Shown here: positions 53,406 to 62,410 of the stretch, in pieces
How positions within the stretch are numbered: position 1 is the first letter of the stretch
How the letters are laid out: the number at the start of each line of letters is the position of its first letter
Assembly: GCF_025837095.1 (NCBI RefSeq)
Contig: NZ_CP107551.1
Coordinates: 434,001-498,000, forward strand
Length of the DNA: 64,000 bases
Reading direction: 5' to 3'
DNA from: Rhodococcus sp. Z13
GTDB lineage: Bacteria; Actinomycetota; Actinomycetes; Mycobacteriales; Mycobacteriaceae
The notes under the pieces: generated by a model
The model's input: only the letters and a program-made list of their open reading frames with translations
The model's database searches: none
What the model was told of the DNA's origin: nothing
Translations under genes and position numbers: made by a program

Positions 53406-54361
53406 TCACGGCTCGTCGTCGTGGGCGGGCCGATCGCCGGGTTCCTCGTCGTTCGTCGTGCCGTCGACCGGATGCCGGGGTAGTCGCCCGGTACCGAACA
53501 GTGCGGCGATCGCGAGGAGCCCGGTGACGGCGAAGCCCGCCTGCAGGGCCTGCAGGCGGGCCTCCGCGTTGACGTCGGTGATCGTCTGCACGGTGTCTCC
53601 GTCGACACCTGCCTCCTCGAGCGCACCCGCGAGCCGGGTGTCGGACAGGAAGGGGACCCCGTCGGCGAGTTCGGTGGTCGCCTGTTGCTGCACCGCTGCC
53701 GGTATCGAGGGATCCTCCTCGATACCGGCCTGAACGGACGACGTGAGTGCCGCGATGAGGATCGAGCCGATCAGCGCGGTACCCAGCGATGCCACGAGAT
53801 CGGTGGTGGTGTTCTGCAGTCCACCGACCTCGGTGCTCCGGGAGTCGGGCACGGCCGACACCGTGATCGCCCCGAGCTGGGAGGCCGGCGCCCCCAGCCC
53901 GGCGCCCATCAGCAGCATCGGTATCGCCACGACGCGCGCGTCGGTACCTGGGTCCATCCCGCGGTGAGGATCAGGATTCCGGTGATCATCGCTCCGAGCC
54001 CGATCCGGACGGTACGACGCGGGTCCGCACCGGGACGCAGCTTCGGGAACCCCACCGCGACGGCCATCGCACCGGCGGCGGCCACGAGTCCGTAGGCCGC
54101 CGAACGACGTTCCGGTGGGAAGTTCGAGGCGACGAGCGAGACGATCGCGGGCATGATCAGGGCCGCGCCGACACCCTCCGGCAGCGACCAGCCCAGGAGC
54201 AGCGTCGCCAGGTTCGGGGCGAGTCCGGTGACGAAGGACCCGACACCGTAGACGATCAGGCCGAGGCCGAACGCCCTGGGGAACCGCCCGGACGCCGGCA
54301 CCGCCGGAACGAGGGACGAACAGGTCCACGCGGCCGGTCCTGCGCGGTGATCGACGCTCAT
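53406..54361 (-). pseudogene. Decayed MFS (DHA2-type) multidrug transporter
   Basis: Remnant of a 14-helix drug:H+ antiporter. The 5' part (54361 to about 53945) still reads VTGLAPNLATLLLGWSLPEG and ALIMPAIVSLVASNFPPERR. The 3' part (to 53406) reads MLLMGAGLGAPASQLGAITV and EVGGLQNTTTDLVASLGTAL, but in a different frame. Three lesions are apparent: the first helices are missing or scrambled; a large internal block is lost near 54046, where AVAVG runs straight into PKLRPGADPRRTVRIG; and a frameshift lies near 53940-53955. About 318 codons remain, where intact relatives have 500 or more. Confidence 0.8.
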
Positions 54362-54545
54362 GGCTCGACTGCTTCCGCTTCACGGGTGGATGGCGGCACG
54401 GCTGGGTGCGGCATCTCCGAGTACAGAACCTCCCTGCGTGCCGTGTGGGGTGCACGCGGAAAAACCGGTCGAAATCTGTCGGTGCACGCGTGCACACTGA
54501 CAGGACTCGACAAGCCGGACGTCACGCCGGAACCTGGGAGGACTC
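54362..54545. other. Divergent spacer between MFS remnant and DrrA-type gene
   Basis: A 184-bp spacer with no ORF that looks coding. It ends in CTGGGAGGACTC, the RBS of the ATPase gene at 54546. No clear operator palindrome or promoter box was identified. Confidence 0.5.
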
Positions 54546-55535
54546 ATGCCCGACGCAATAGTTGCCGAAGGACTGGTCAAGACCTACGGGCAGATCAAGG
54601 CCCTCGACGGAATCGATCTCCGCGTGCCGGAGGGCACGGTCACCGCGCTGCTCGGTCCCAACGGGGCAGGCAAGACCACCACGGTGCGTGTCCTCACGAC
54701 ACTGCTCGTCCCCGACGCCGGCCGTGCCCGGGTCGCGGGGTGCGACGTCGTCACCCAGGCCCGCGAGCTCCGGTCACGGATCGGGGCGTCGGGCCAGTAC
54801 GCCGCCGTCGACGAATATCTCACCGGCTTCGAGAATCTCGAGATGGTGGGCAGGCTCTACCATCTCGGCGCGCGGAGGAGCCGCGAACGGGCGCGGGAAC
54901 TGCTCGCCCAGTTCGACCTCGAAGCGGCCGGCGACCGCCCGGTCAAGGGCTATTCGGGCGGTATGCGCCGCCGGCTCGACCTCGCCGGGGCGATCGTCGC
55001 CGAACCTCCGGTGCTGTTCCTCGACGAACCCACCACGGGCCTCGATCCGCGAGCGCGGCTGGGGTTGTGGGAGGTCATCGAGACACTGGTCGAACGCGGC
55101 ACGACCCTGCTGCTGACCACGCAGTACATGGAGGAGGCCGAGCGCCTCGCCGACAACATCGCCGTCATCGACCGCGGCACCGTCATCGCCCGCGGCACCG
55201 CCGACGAACTGAAGGGTCTCGTCGGCGGCGAACGTATCGAACTGCAGGTCCCCGACCCGCACCAGCGCTCCCGCGCGCTCGAGGAGCTCTCGCTCGTGGC
55301 GTCCGGCGAGATCCAGGTCGACTCCGGCAGCGGCCGCATCACCGTGCCGGTCAGCGAGGACGTATCCGGTTCCGGTTCCGCCCGCCTGGTCGCGGCGCTG
55401 GAGACGCTGTCCCGCGCCGGTGTCCGGGTCGGCGAGGTGGCGTTGCGCAAACCCACCCTGGACGACGTGTTCCTCACGCTCACGGGCCGTGCGGCCGACG
55501 AGGACGAGGAGAGAACCGAGGAGGTCGTGTCGTGA
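54546..55535 (+). CDS. DrrA-type ABC exporter ATP-binding protein
   Basis: A 329-aa ABC ATPase of the daunorubicin-resistance (DrrA) subfamily. Walker A GPNGAGKTTTVR, Q-loop GASGQYAAVDEYLTG, signature YSGGMRRRLDLA, Walker B VLFLDEPTTGLD, H-loop TTQYMEEAERLAD. The C-terminal DrrA domain ends in LRKPTLDDVFLTLTGR. GGGAGGACTC is the RBS. The stop overlaps the permease start by 4 nt (GTGA). Exports a lipophilic drug or lipid; the substrate is not visible. Confidence 0.93.
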   Translation: MPDAIVAEGLVKTYGQIKALDGIDLRVPEGTVTALLGPNGAGKTTTVRVLTTLLVPDAGRARVAGCDVVTQARELRSRIGASGQYAAVDEYLTGFENLEMVGRLYHLGARRSRERARELLAQFDLEAAGDRPVKGYSGGMRRRLDLAGAIVAEPPVLFLDEPTTGLDPRARLGLWEVIETLVERGTTLLLTTQYMEEAERLADNIAVIDRGTVIARGTADELKGLVGGERIELQVPDPHQRSRALEELSLVASGEIQVDSGSGRITVPVSEDVSGSGSARLVAALETLSRAGVRVGEVALRKPTLDDVFLTLTGRAADEDEERTEEVVS

Positions 55536-56335
55536 ACACTCTCGAAACGGTCGCGTCCGACGGCCTGACCATCGCCAAGCGCAACATGATCAAGATCAAG
55601 CGGGTGCCGGACCTCATCGTCTTCACCACGCTGTCGCCGATCATGTTCGTGCTGCTGTTCGCCTACGTGTTCGGCAGCGCCATCGACGTTCCCGGGATGT
55701 CCTATCGGGAATTCCTCATCGCGGGCATCTTCACCCAGACCGTGATCTTCGGTTCCACGTGGACGGGTCTGGGCATGGTGGAGGATCTGCAGAAGGGCAT
55801 CATCGACCGGTTCCGATCGCTGCCCATGGCCCCGTCGGCGGTGCTCATCGGCCGAACCACCACCGACGTGCTCATCAACGTGGTGAGTCTGGTCGTCATG
55901 TCCTTGACGGGTCTGGTGGTGGGGTGGCGGATCAACTCCTCACCACTGGAGGCGCTCGCCGGCTATCTGCTCCTGCTGCTGTTCGCCTACGCGCTGTCGT
56001 GGGTGATGGCCGTGATCGGCATGTGGATCCGCACACCGGAGGTGTTCAACAACGCCAGTTTCATGGTGATCTTCCCGCTGTCGTTCATCGCGAACACGTT
56101 CGTCGACCCGTCGTCGATGCCCACCCTGCTGCGGGTGATCGCCGAGTGGAATCCCATGTCGGCGTTGACCCAGGCGGTGCGCGAGCTGTTCGGCAACACG
56201 AACCCGATGGTGCCGCCGCCGGACGTGTGGCCGTTGCAGCACCCGATCCTGGCGTCGCTGATGTGGACCGCCCTGATGCTGATCGTGTTCGTGCCGTTCG
56301 CGATCCGTCGTTACCAGAAGGCCGTCAGCCGCTGA
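55532..56335 (+). CDS. DrrB-type ABC-2 exporter permease
   Basis: A 267-aa ABC-2 permease with six helices. Characteristic segments are SDGLTIAKRNMIKIKRVPDL, SPIMFVLLFAYVFGSAI, GIIDRFRSLPMAPSAVLIGR and FPLSFIANTFVDPSSMPT. It pairs with the preceding DrrA-type ATPase (4-nt overlap). The pair stands directly beside the decayed MFS pump. It ends 18 nt before the stop of the convergent secreted hydrolase. Confidence 0.93.
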   Translation: MNTLETVASDGLTIAKRNMIKIKRVPDLIVFTTLSPIMFVLLFAYVFGSAIDVPGMSYREFLIAGIFTQTVIFGSTWTGLGMVEDLQKGIIDRFRSLPMAPSAVLIGRTTTDVLINVVSLVVMSLTGLVVGWRINSSPLEALAGYLLLLLFAYALSWVMAVIGMWIRTPEVFNNASFMVIFPLSFIANTFVDPSSMPTLLRVIAEWNPMSALTQAVRELFGNTNPMVPPPDVWPLQHPILASLMWTALMLIVFVPFAIRRYQKAVSR

Positions 56336-56353
56336 CGGATCGGCGGGTGGGGG

Positions 56354-57409
56354 TCAGCCGCGGGCGGCTGCCCACCCGTCGATCGCGGCGGCGAACTCGG
56401 CCGAGACCGGGAACAGCGCGACCGTGTCGACCGGGCTCGACGGCAGCGGGCCGAGTTCCTCGAGTGCGTGGTTCGCGGTGCGGAAGTGCTCGAACCGCAG
56501 GTCGGTGTGCGCGAGTGCGGCGCGCAGCGGCTCGACCTGGTCGCAGGACACCTGGGTGTCCTTGTCGGAGCAGGTGAGCAGCACCTGCGTATCCACCGCC
56601 AGGCGTTGCGCGAGTTCCGGCGGATCGAGACGGTCGGCCTCGGACAGGAACTTCGCGTTGGCCGCGTTCAGGCCGAGCTGGGCGAGAACGGGATGCAGGT
56701 CGGTGGGGACGGTGCCCGAGGTGCGCAGCGACTCCACCGCGCGGGGCAGGTCGGCGCGGACCGCGTCGGCGTCCGGTCCGAGCTGCCCGGAGTCGGCGAG
56801 CGCGGTGAACTGGACGGTGAGCAGGTCGAGATAGCGCATGGGCAGCGGCTGCAGCAGCGCGAAACCGCCACCGATGCCGCGGTCGGCGAGGGCGAGGGTG
56901 GTCAGTGCGCCCTCGCTGTGGCCGAGCACGAGGATGTCGGCTGTACCGACACCGGTGCGTACGGCGAGCAGTTCGGCAGCGGCCGCGGCGTGGTCCACCT
57001 GTTCGGTGAAGCCGTAGTCGCCGATGGTCTCGGGAGTGTACGTACCGAGACCGGTCGCGCCGGCGCCGATCTTGTCGAAGCGCAGGCTCGCGACGCCGCG
57101 GGCGGCGAGTGCGTCCGCGGTGCGCAGCAGGGTGTCGGCGGCGACGCCGGTCTGGTTGCCGTTGCGGTCGGTGGGGCCGCTGCCCGGCAGCAGAAGCGCC
57201 GCACCGGTCGCGGGAACATCGGGGGTGCGCAGGCTGCCGTGGAAGACCGTGCCGCCGGATTCGAAGGTCACGGCCTCGTCGGTGCCCGCGGGCAGGATCA
57301 CCGACCCGGTGTCGGGCAGTGCTGCGGCGGTACCGGTGAGGCCCACGCCTCCGGCCAGGACGACCACCGGTACCGCTGCAGCACACATCCACCGACGCAC
57401 GTTTCGCAT
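56354..57409 (-). CDS. Secreted alpha/beta hydrolase
   Basis: A 351-aa protein with a Sec signal peptide (MRNVRRWMCAAAVPVVVLAG, cleavage likely after ALA/AAA near residue 30) and an alpha/beta hydrolase domain. LLLPGSGPTDRNGNQ is the oxyanion region, VLGHSEGALTTLAL the nucleophile elbow (Ser), and TANHALEEL the His region. It resembles extracellular serine hydrolases acting on small esters; the substrate is unknown. It lies 45 nt downstream of the class II cholesterol oxidase and could be the last gene of the kstD unit. Confidence 0.85.
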   Translation of the reverse strand: MRNVRRWMCAAAVPVVVLAGGVGLTGTAAALPDTGSVILPAGTDEAVTFESGGTVFHGSLRTPDVPATGAALLLPGSGPTDRNGNQTGVAADTLLRTADALAARGVASLRFDKIGAGATGLGTYTPETIGDYGFTEQVDHAAAAAELLAVRTGVGTADILVLGHSEGALTTLALADRGIGGGFALLQPLPMRYLDLLTVQFTALADSGQLGPDADAVRADLPRAVESLRTSGTVPTDLHPVLAQLGLNAANAKFLSEADRLDPPELAQRLAVDTQVLLTCSDKDTQVSCDQVEPLRAALAHTDLRFEHFRTANHALEELGPLPSSPVDTVALFPVSAEFAAAIDGWAAARG

Positions 57410-57454
57410 GAGCCGGACGCTACCAAAACGGGACGTATCCCTCCCGGAGCGTGA

Positions 57455-59200
57455 TCAGGGGAGGAAGCGGTCCATGAAACTGTTGCTGAACACCCGGTGC
57501 GGGTCGAACCGGTTGTACGTCGCGAGAGCGGAATCCCAGTTCTCCCCGGCGGGAACGCCTTCCCGGTAGGTGTCGGGCAGACCCTGGTAGAGGATCTGCT
57601 CGTCGGTGTAGGGCAGGTCGGGGCCGAACGCCCAGCCCTTCGACCACTCGGGCCGGAAGGTCGAGTCGCTGCCGTTGTACCGCTGCCGCATCCACTGTTC
57701 CATCTCGCGGTAGAACGCGAACATGCCCGGGGTGCCCGGCACACCGAGCACGTTGAGCCAGATGGCGGTGTCCCACTCCGGATGGTCGGGGCGCGGGCGG
57801 GTCGCGGCGATGGTCGGGGATCCCGCCGACGGGACCAGCACCTCGTCGGGCTGATCCAGTCCGCAGCAACGGATCTCGACCGGGCCGTTGAGCGGGAACT
57901 GTCCGAGGCTGCGGTAGTGCTCGATGCGCTCGTGGAACCAGTGCGCGAAGTCGTGGATGACATTCGCGATGTTGGCGCGGTTGGTGAGCACCGCACCACC
58001 GCCCTCGGTCAGGCGCAGCGTCGTCGCCTTGATGTAGAACTGCAGGTCCTTCGACCAGCCCCAGATGTCCGACGATCCCGTCGCCGCCAGGCCCGCGACC
58101 GTCACCCCGTAGTAGGTCTGGCCGAAAGCCGGTGCGATGGCGGTGTTCCCGGCGGTCAGCGCGCCGAGCAGGTCGGTGATCGGTTCGGGCACGTTGTCGG
58201 AGAACGGGTAGTTGTACGGTCCGTGGACCTCGCGGGCGGTCGGCGGCTTCTCCGGTGCGAGCGACCAGACCTTCATCCACGGCTTGTCCGTGAACGGGTA
58301 CCAGATCGCCTCGGCGCGACCGGCCGAGCCGATGAACGACTCGAAGGTGCGGCCCGGTGCCCCGGCGGGGGAGAACAGTTCCTGCCAGGTGATGTCGGTG
58401 AAACTCTGGCAGCGCAGCCGGAAGTCGGGCCCGGCCTGCAGGGTGACGGACGTGATGAAGGTGCGTCCGAGATGCGTCAGGAGCGGGGTGATGTCCGGAT
58501 CGGCTCGATCGAAGGTGCGCAGCGTGTAGGCGTTGCCGTCCCACACGACCGCGGTGAGTTCGGTGACGAGATTGCTCAGCGAACCGAAGGTGTGGCCCGG
58601 CATCCGTGCCTCGCCGTCGGCCGGCAGGGCCGCACCGTGCGCATTGACCGCCAGTGCGCCGGCGATGGACAGCACACCCGGGGCGGGGAGGTTGGCGATG
58701 CCGAGGCCGTGCTGGTGCAGGGCGGTGGTGATCGCGTCGAGGGTCGCGCCGGCCCCGGCGCTCACCGTCGCGGGGGAGCCGTTCGGGTTCACGTGCACGT
58801 GGTTCAGATGCACCATCGTGTCGGCGAGGATCACCCGGTCGACCGGGGCACCGTTGACGATCGTCAAGGGCGTCCAGCCGTGCATCGCCCCGCGCGGGCG
58901 GATGGTGTAGCCGTGCTCGTGGGCCCAGTTCACCAGCCGGACCACGTCGTCGGGAGTGCGTGGCGCACACGTCCAGATCGCGTCCAGCATGATCTCCTTC
59001 GACCAGTTCTGGTACGCCTGCTGGTAGAGGTCGATCCCCTCGGGGAAGGCCGGCGGGGTGGGCAGGGTGGAGGCCGCGGATCCGGACGGGACGGCGTGGA
59101 CGGGGGTCCAGCCGCCGAGAGCGGTGAGCGCGAGTGCTCCGGCGCCGGCCGCGATGAAGCCGCGCCGCGACAGTCGCGGCGACGAATCACGAAGTGTCAT
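57455..59200 (-). CDS. Class II (VAO-type, covalent FAD) cholesterol oxidase, Tat-exported
   Basis: A 581-aa flavoprotein of the vanillyl-alcohol-oxidase fold, close to the Brevibacterium sterolicum class II cholesterol oxidase. It has a Tat signal SRRGFIAAGAGALALTALGG (residues 11-30). The FAD domain has RPRGAMHGWTPLT with the His that binds FAD covalently in this class, and GVLSIAGALAVNAHGAALPA. The substrate domain has PYNYPFSDNVPE and NGPVEIRCCGLDQPDE. It oxidises cholesterol to cholest-4-en-3-one with H2O2 release. AAGGAACA is the RBS. It starts 49 nt after the MaoC gene and probably shares the kstD transcript. Confidence 0.92.
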   Translation of the reverse strand: MTLRDSSPRLSRRGFIAAGAGALALTALGGWTPVHAVPSGSAASTLPTPPAFPEGIDLYQQAYQNWSKEIMLDAIWTCAPRTPDDVVRLVNWAHEHGYTIRPRGAMHGWTPLTIVNGAPVDRVILADTMVHLNHVHVNPNGSPATVSAGAGATLDAITTALHQHGLGIANLPAPGVLSIAGALAVNAHGAALPADGEARMPGHTFGSLSNLVTELTAVVWDGNAYTLRTFDRADPDITPLLTHLGRTFITSVTLQAGPDFRLRCQSFTDITWQELFSPAGAPGRTFESFIGSAGRAEAIWYPFTDKPWMKVWSLAPEKPPTAREVHGPYNYPFSDNVPEPITDLLGALTAGNTAIAPAFGQTYYGVTVAGLAATGSSDIWGWSKDLQFYIKATTLRLTEGGGAVLTNRANIANVIHDFAHWFHERIEHYRSLGQFPLNGPVEIRCCGLDQPDEVLVPSAGSPTIAATRPRPDHPEWDTAIWLNVLGVPGTPGMFAFYREMEQWMRQRYNGSDSTFRPEWSKGWAFGPDLPYTDEQILYQGLPDTYREGVPAGENWDSALATYNRFDPHRVFSNSFMDRFLP

Positions 59201-59249
59201 CTGTACTTGTTCCTTCGCAGGGGGAAAGGAGGGGAGGGGTCGCTGCGGA

Positions 59250-60110
59250 TCAGGCGACGGTGAGGACCACGTCGGCGAGGGCGGGAGCGAGATCGCGTTC
59301 GACCACCGCAGCGGTGATCAGTTTGCGGTCGTCCTCGTCCCACACGCGCACCCGCAGCGTCTCGCCGGGGAAGACGACACCGGCGAACCGCGCCCGGAAG
59401 CCCTTCACGCGGGAGGCGTCGGCGTCGAGGAGGGCGTCGGTGACGGCCTTGCAGACGATGCCGTAGGTGCACAGCCCGTGCAGGATCGGTGCGGGGAAGC
59501 CCGCGGCGGCTGCGAACCCGGGGTCGGAGTGCAGGGGATTCCGGTCGCCGCACAGCCGGTACAGCAGGGCCTGTTGCGGGAGGGTGGGCACGTCGAGTTC
59601 GGTGTCGGGGGCCCGGTCGGGCAGCTCCACCGACTCCGACGGACCGCGTTCACCGCCGAAACCGCCCTCGCCACGGGCGAAGATCGACGAGCGCGAGGTC
59701 CACAGCGGGGTGCCGTCGAGATCCTCGGTGACCGACTCCTGCACGATCACCGCGGCCTTGCCCTTGTCCCAGACCTCCGCGATGCGGGTGACGGTGCGGC
59801 CCTTGCCCGACGGCGGGATCGGGCCGTGCACCGTCACCTCCTGGCTGCCGTGCACCACCTTCGCGAGGTCGATCTCGATGCCGGGAAAGGACACCCGCGG
59901 TGGCTCGACCTGATGGAAGGTCGCCGCGACCGTGGCGAAGGTCGGGAGGACCTGCGGCTCCTTGTCGTGGAGATAGCGCAGTTCACCGGGGTCGGTGGGA
60001 CGGGCGCCGGCACCGAGCCCGAGGTGGTAGAGCTGGACGTCGGTGCTGCTCCAGGCGAACTCCTGGGCGGGTAGTTCGGCACCGATGGCGACGGAGGGAT
60101 CGACGGGCAC
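59250..60110 (-). CDS. Double-hotdog MaoC enoyl-CoA hydratase (Rv3538-type)
   Basis: A 286-aa double-hotdog MaoC hydratase very close to Rv3538, an enoyl-CoA hydratase of sterol side-chain beta-oxidation. The active-site hotdog motif is LLYRLCGDRNPLHSDPGFAA followed by PAPILHGLCTYGI. The N-terminal half carries VDPSVAIGAELPAQEFAWSS. GTG 60110 has AAAGGAAC upstream. It starts 72 nt after the kstD stop with no terminator, so KstR control through kstD is likely. Confidence 0.92.
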   Translation of the reverse strand: MPVDPSVAIGAELPAQEFAWSSTDVQLYHLGLGAGARPTDPGELRYLHDKEPQVLPTFATVAATFHQVEPPRVSFPGIEIDLAKVVHGSQEVTVHGPIPPSGKGRTVTRIAEVWDKGKAAVIVQESVTEDLDGTPLWTSRSSIFARGEGGFGGERGPSESVELPDRAPDTELDVPTLPQQALLYRLCGDRNPLHSDPGFAAAAGFPAPILHGLCTYGIVCKAVTDALLDADASRVKGFRARFAGVVFPGETLRVRVWDEDDRKLITAAVVERDLAPALADVVLTVA

Positions 60111-60182
60111 GGGCGGTTCCTTTCTACTGCTCGAACGCGCTTCGGTCGGACTCGGGCACTCGTAGTCGGAAGGTGCTGCGGA

Positions 60183-61895
60183 TCAGCGGGTCTCGGCGGA
60201 CTCGCGCACCGCGTCGTCGTGAGCATCCCGTGTGCGCTCGAGAATGTCGAGAGCTGCGAGATAACCGAAGGTCATCGCGGGGCCGATGGTCGCGCCCGGG
60301 CCGGCGTAGGTGTGGCCCATGACCGGGGAGCTGACGTTGCCGGTCGCGTACAGCCCGTCGATCACGCTGCCGTCCTCGCGCAGCACCCGGCCGGCGACGT
60401 CGGTGACCAGACCACCCTTGGTGCCCAGATCGCCGGGGACCACCTTGAAGGCGTAGAAGGGGGCCTTGTCGACGACGCCGAGACTCGGGTTGGGCTTGTT
60501 GCGCGGATCGCCGTAGTAGTGGTCGTAGTGGGATTCGCCGCGACCGAAGTCCTCGTCCTTGCCCTTGCGAGCGAAACCGTTGAAACGCTCGATGGTCCCG
60601 ACGAGGGCGTCGGCGGGCACACCCAGCTTCTCGGCGAGTTCGGGGATCGTGTTCGCCTTGACCATGACGCCGGCCTCGAGCCAGCGACGGGGGAAGGGCG
60701 TGCGCGGGGTGATGCCCGCGAACGAGTAGCGGTCGCGGTAGCGCTGGTCGAGGATGAGCCAGCACGGGATGTTCTCGGCCGGGCCCTCGCCGCGGCCGTG
60801 CTCGCCGCCGTACATCGCGTGGGTGGCCTCGACGTAGGGGGCGGACTCGTTCACGAACCGCTCGCCGCGGGAGTTGACCATCAGGCAGCCCGGAAGGCTG
60901 CGTTCGGACAGTGCGAACCACGGTCCGCCGGTGAGGGTGAACGACGGTCCCCACCAGGCGTCGTCCATGAAGTCGACTGCGGCTCCCAGTTTCTGACCGG
61001 CGAGGATGCCGTCACCGGTGTTGGCCTTCGCACCGACCGTCCATTCGGTGCCGATGGGCTGACGCTGGTACTTCGCGCGCATCTCGGCGTTGTGCTCGAA
61101 CCCGCCGCTGGCCAGGATCACGCCCTTGCGGGCGCGGATGATGCGCTTCTCACCGTTGGAGACGACCTCCACGCCGCGCACGACGCCGTTCTCGACCACG
61201 AGGTCGGTGAGGGCAGTGTCCAGCAGCAGCGGTACTCCCGCGTCGCGCAGGCCGATGCGCAGGCCGGCCATGAGCGCCTGGCCGCGCACGAGCAGGTGCT
61301 TCTTGGTGAGGTTCGCCCACACGAACCGGGCGCCGACCCGCATGGCGCGCAGGGGACCGCGGGGATTGCGGACGAGCAGGTTCAGCCACTTGTAGTCGGC
61401 CTGGGTGATGACGAAGTTCTTGGGAGCCCGGGCGTAGTCGGGTTCGAGGAGCGCGAGATCGTCGCCGAGCCGGCGGCCGTCGAAGGGGACCGGTTCGACC
61501 GAGCGTCCGCCGGCGCGTCCACCCGGGGCCTCGGGGTAGTAGTCGGAGTATCCGGGCACCCACTGCAGTTCGAGGGCGCTGTTCCTCAGGACGAACGAGA
61601 GCATCTCGGGGCCGCGATCGATGTAGGCGTCGATCTTCTCGGCCGGGACGTCGTCGCCGATGATGCTGTGCAGGTAGGTGCGGGCGGCCTCGGGCGAGTC
61701 GTCGACGCCCGCCGCCTTCAGTGCCTCGTTGTTCGGTATCCACACACCGCCGCCGGAGCGGGCGCTCGAACCGCCGTAGCGCGACGCCTTCTCGATCAGG
61801 ACCACGTCGGCCCCCTTGCGGGCGGCGGTGATGGCAGCGGTCATTCCGCCGGCACCGCTGCCGACGACAACGATGTCGTACTCCTGCTCAGTCAT
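60183..61895 (-). CDS. kstD: 3-ketosteroid delta1-dehydrogenase
   Basis: FAD enzyme that introduces the 1,2 double bond in 3-ketosteroids, the step that with KshA opens ring B. The 570-aa protein has the N-terminal FAD motif DIVVVGSGAGGMTAAITAAR, SRYGGSSARSGGGVWIPN, the mid-chain ASGGFEHNAEMR, and the C-terminal GPGATIGPAMTFGYLAALD. It is placed next to the MaoC gene like Rv3537/Rv3538. ATG 61895 lies 1 nt from the KstR box. No SD is present; TATAAC (61905-61910, minus) is 9 nt upstream, so the transcript is nearly or fully leaderless. Confidence 0.96.
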   Translation of the reverse strand: MTEQEYDIVVVGSGAGGMTAAITAARKGADVVLIEKASRYGGSSARSGGGVWIPNNEALKAAGVDDSPEAARTYLHSIIGDDVPAEKIDAYIDRGPEMLSFVLRNSALELQWVPGYSDYYPEAPGGRAGGRSVEPVPFDGRRLGDDLALLEPDYARAPKNFVITQADYKWLNLLVRNPRGPLRAMRVGARFVWANLTKKHLLVRGQALMAGLRIGLRDAGVPLLLDTALTDLVVENGVVRGVEVVSNGEKRIIRARKGVILASGGFEHNAEMRAKYQRQPIGTEWTVGAKANTGDGILAGQKLGAAVDFMDDAWWGPSFTLTGGPWFALSERSLPGCLMVNSRGERFVNESAPYVEATHAMYGGEHGRGEGPAENIPCWLILDQRYRDRYSFAGITPRTPFPRRWLEAGVMVKANTIPELAEKLGVPADALVGTIERFNGFARKGKDEDFGRGESHYDHYYGDPRNKPNPSLGVVDKAPFYAFKVVPGDLGTKGGLVTDVAGRVLREDGSVIDGLYATGNVSSPVMGHTYAGPGATIGPAMTFGYLAALDILERTRDAHDDAVRESAETR

Positions 61896-61896
61896 G

Positions 61897-61910
61897 TAGA
61901 ACACGTTATA
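61897..61910. promoter_or_regulatory. KstR operator (kstD)
   Basis: TAGAACACGTTATA matches the KstR palindrome with one change in the outer arm. It overlaps the -10-like TATAAC of kstD and ends 1 nt before its ATG, so bound KstR would block RNA polymerase directly. Confidence 0.85.
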
Positions 61911-61968
61911 GAAATGGGGGTGCCGAGTCCATCCCTGAAACCGAACTCGACTGGATGCGAAGCAGAAA

Positions 61969-62003
61969 GGAGCCGGCACCGCTCTGTGAGCGGTGCCGGC
62001 TCC
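61969..62003 (-). terminator. Intrinsic terminator of the kshA operon
   Basis: A 15-bp perfect stem, GGAGCCGGCACCGCT (61969-61983) with AGCGGTGCCGGCTCC (61989-62003), and a 5-nt loop. On the minus strand it follows the small gene's stop and is followed by TTTCTGCTT, a partial U-run. Confidence 0.85.
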
Positions 62004-62051
62004 CGGTGGACCTGTTCTCGATTCGGCCCCGTTGCCGATCGCGCCGGCGGA

Positions 62052-62408
62052 TCAACCCTCCTCGGGCACCGGCAGGACGCCGTCGAGCACGGCCTGCCGG
62101 ATGCTCGCGCGCAGCCGGGGGCACTCCCGGCGGGGTGTGATGGACCGTCCGCGTTCCTCCGCGGTGTCCCGGAAGACCGGGCACACCTCGTCGGGGTCGT
62201 CCTGCCACTGCACGCTGGTGTGGGCCAGGCTGTTCTTGCGCACCAGGACGCACGTGCCGCACTCGCGGCACTGCACCTCGTGCTGACCCGACTCCAGATA
62301 GTTGATCTTGTCGATGGCGGTCTGGGTGGCGACGGCCTCGGCCCGGCCGGGCCACTCGGAGAAGTCCGGGGACTTCGCCCACCTGCTCTGTCGGGTCGAG
62401 GCACTCAT
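62052..62408 (-). CDS. Small five-cysteine protein coupled to KshA
   Basis: A 118-aa soluble protein that I cannot assign to a named family. Five cysteines: a CxxCxxC cluster (VQCRECGTCVLV, Cys47/50/53), Cys76 in DEVCPVF and Cys96 in RRECPRL. The arrangement would suit a zinc site or a small iron-sulfur centre. The N-terminus is Trp/Ser-rich (RWAKSPDFSEWPGR). The ATG lies 2 nt after the kshA stop, so it is translationally coupled to the Rieske oxygenase and shares its KstR box. A role in KshA maturation, electron transfer or regulation is only an inference. Confidence 0.8.
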   Translation of the reverse strand: MSASTRQSRWAKSPDFSEWPGRAEAVATQTAIDKINYLESGQHEVQCRECGTCVLVRKNSLAHTSVQWQDDPDEVCPVFRDTAEERGRSITPRRECPRLRASIRQAVLDGVLPVPEEG

Positions 62409-62410
62409 CG

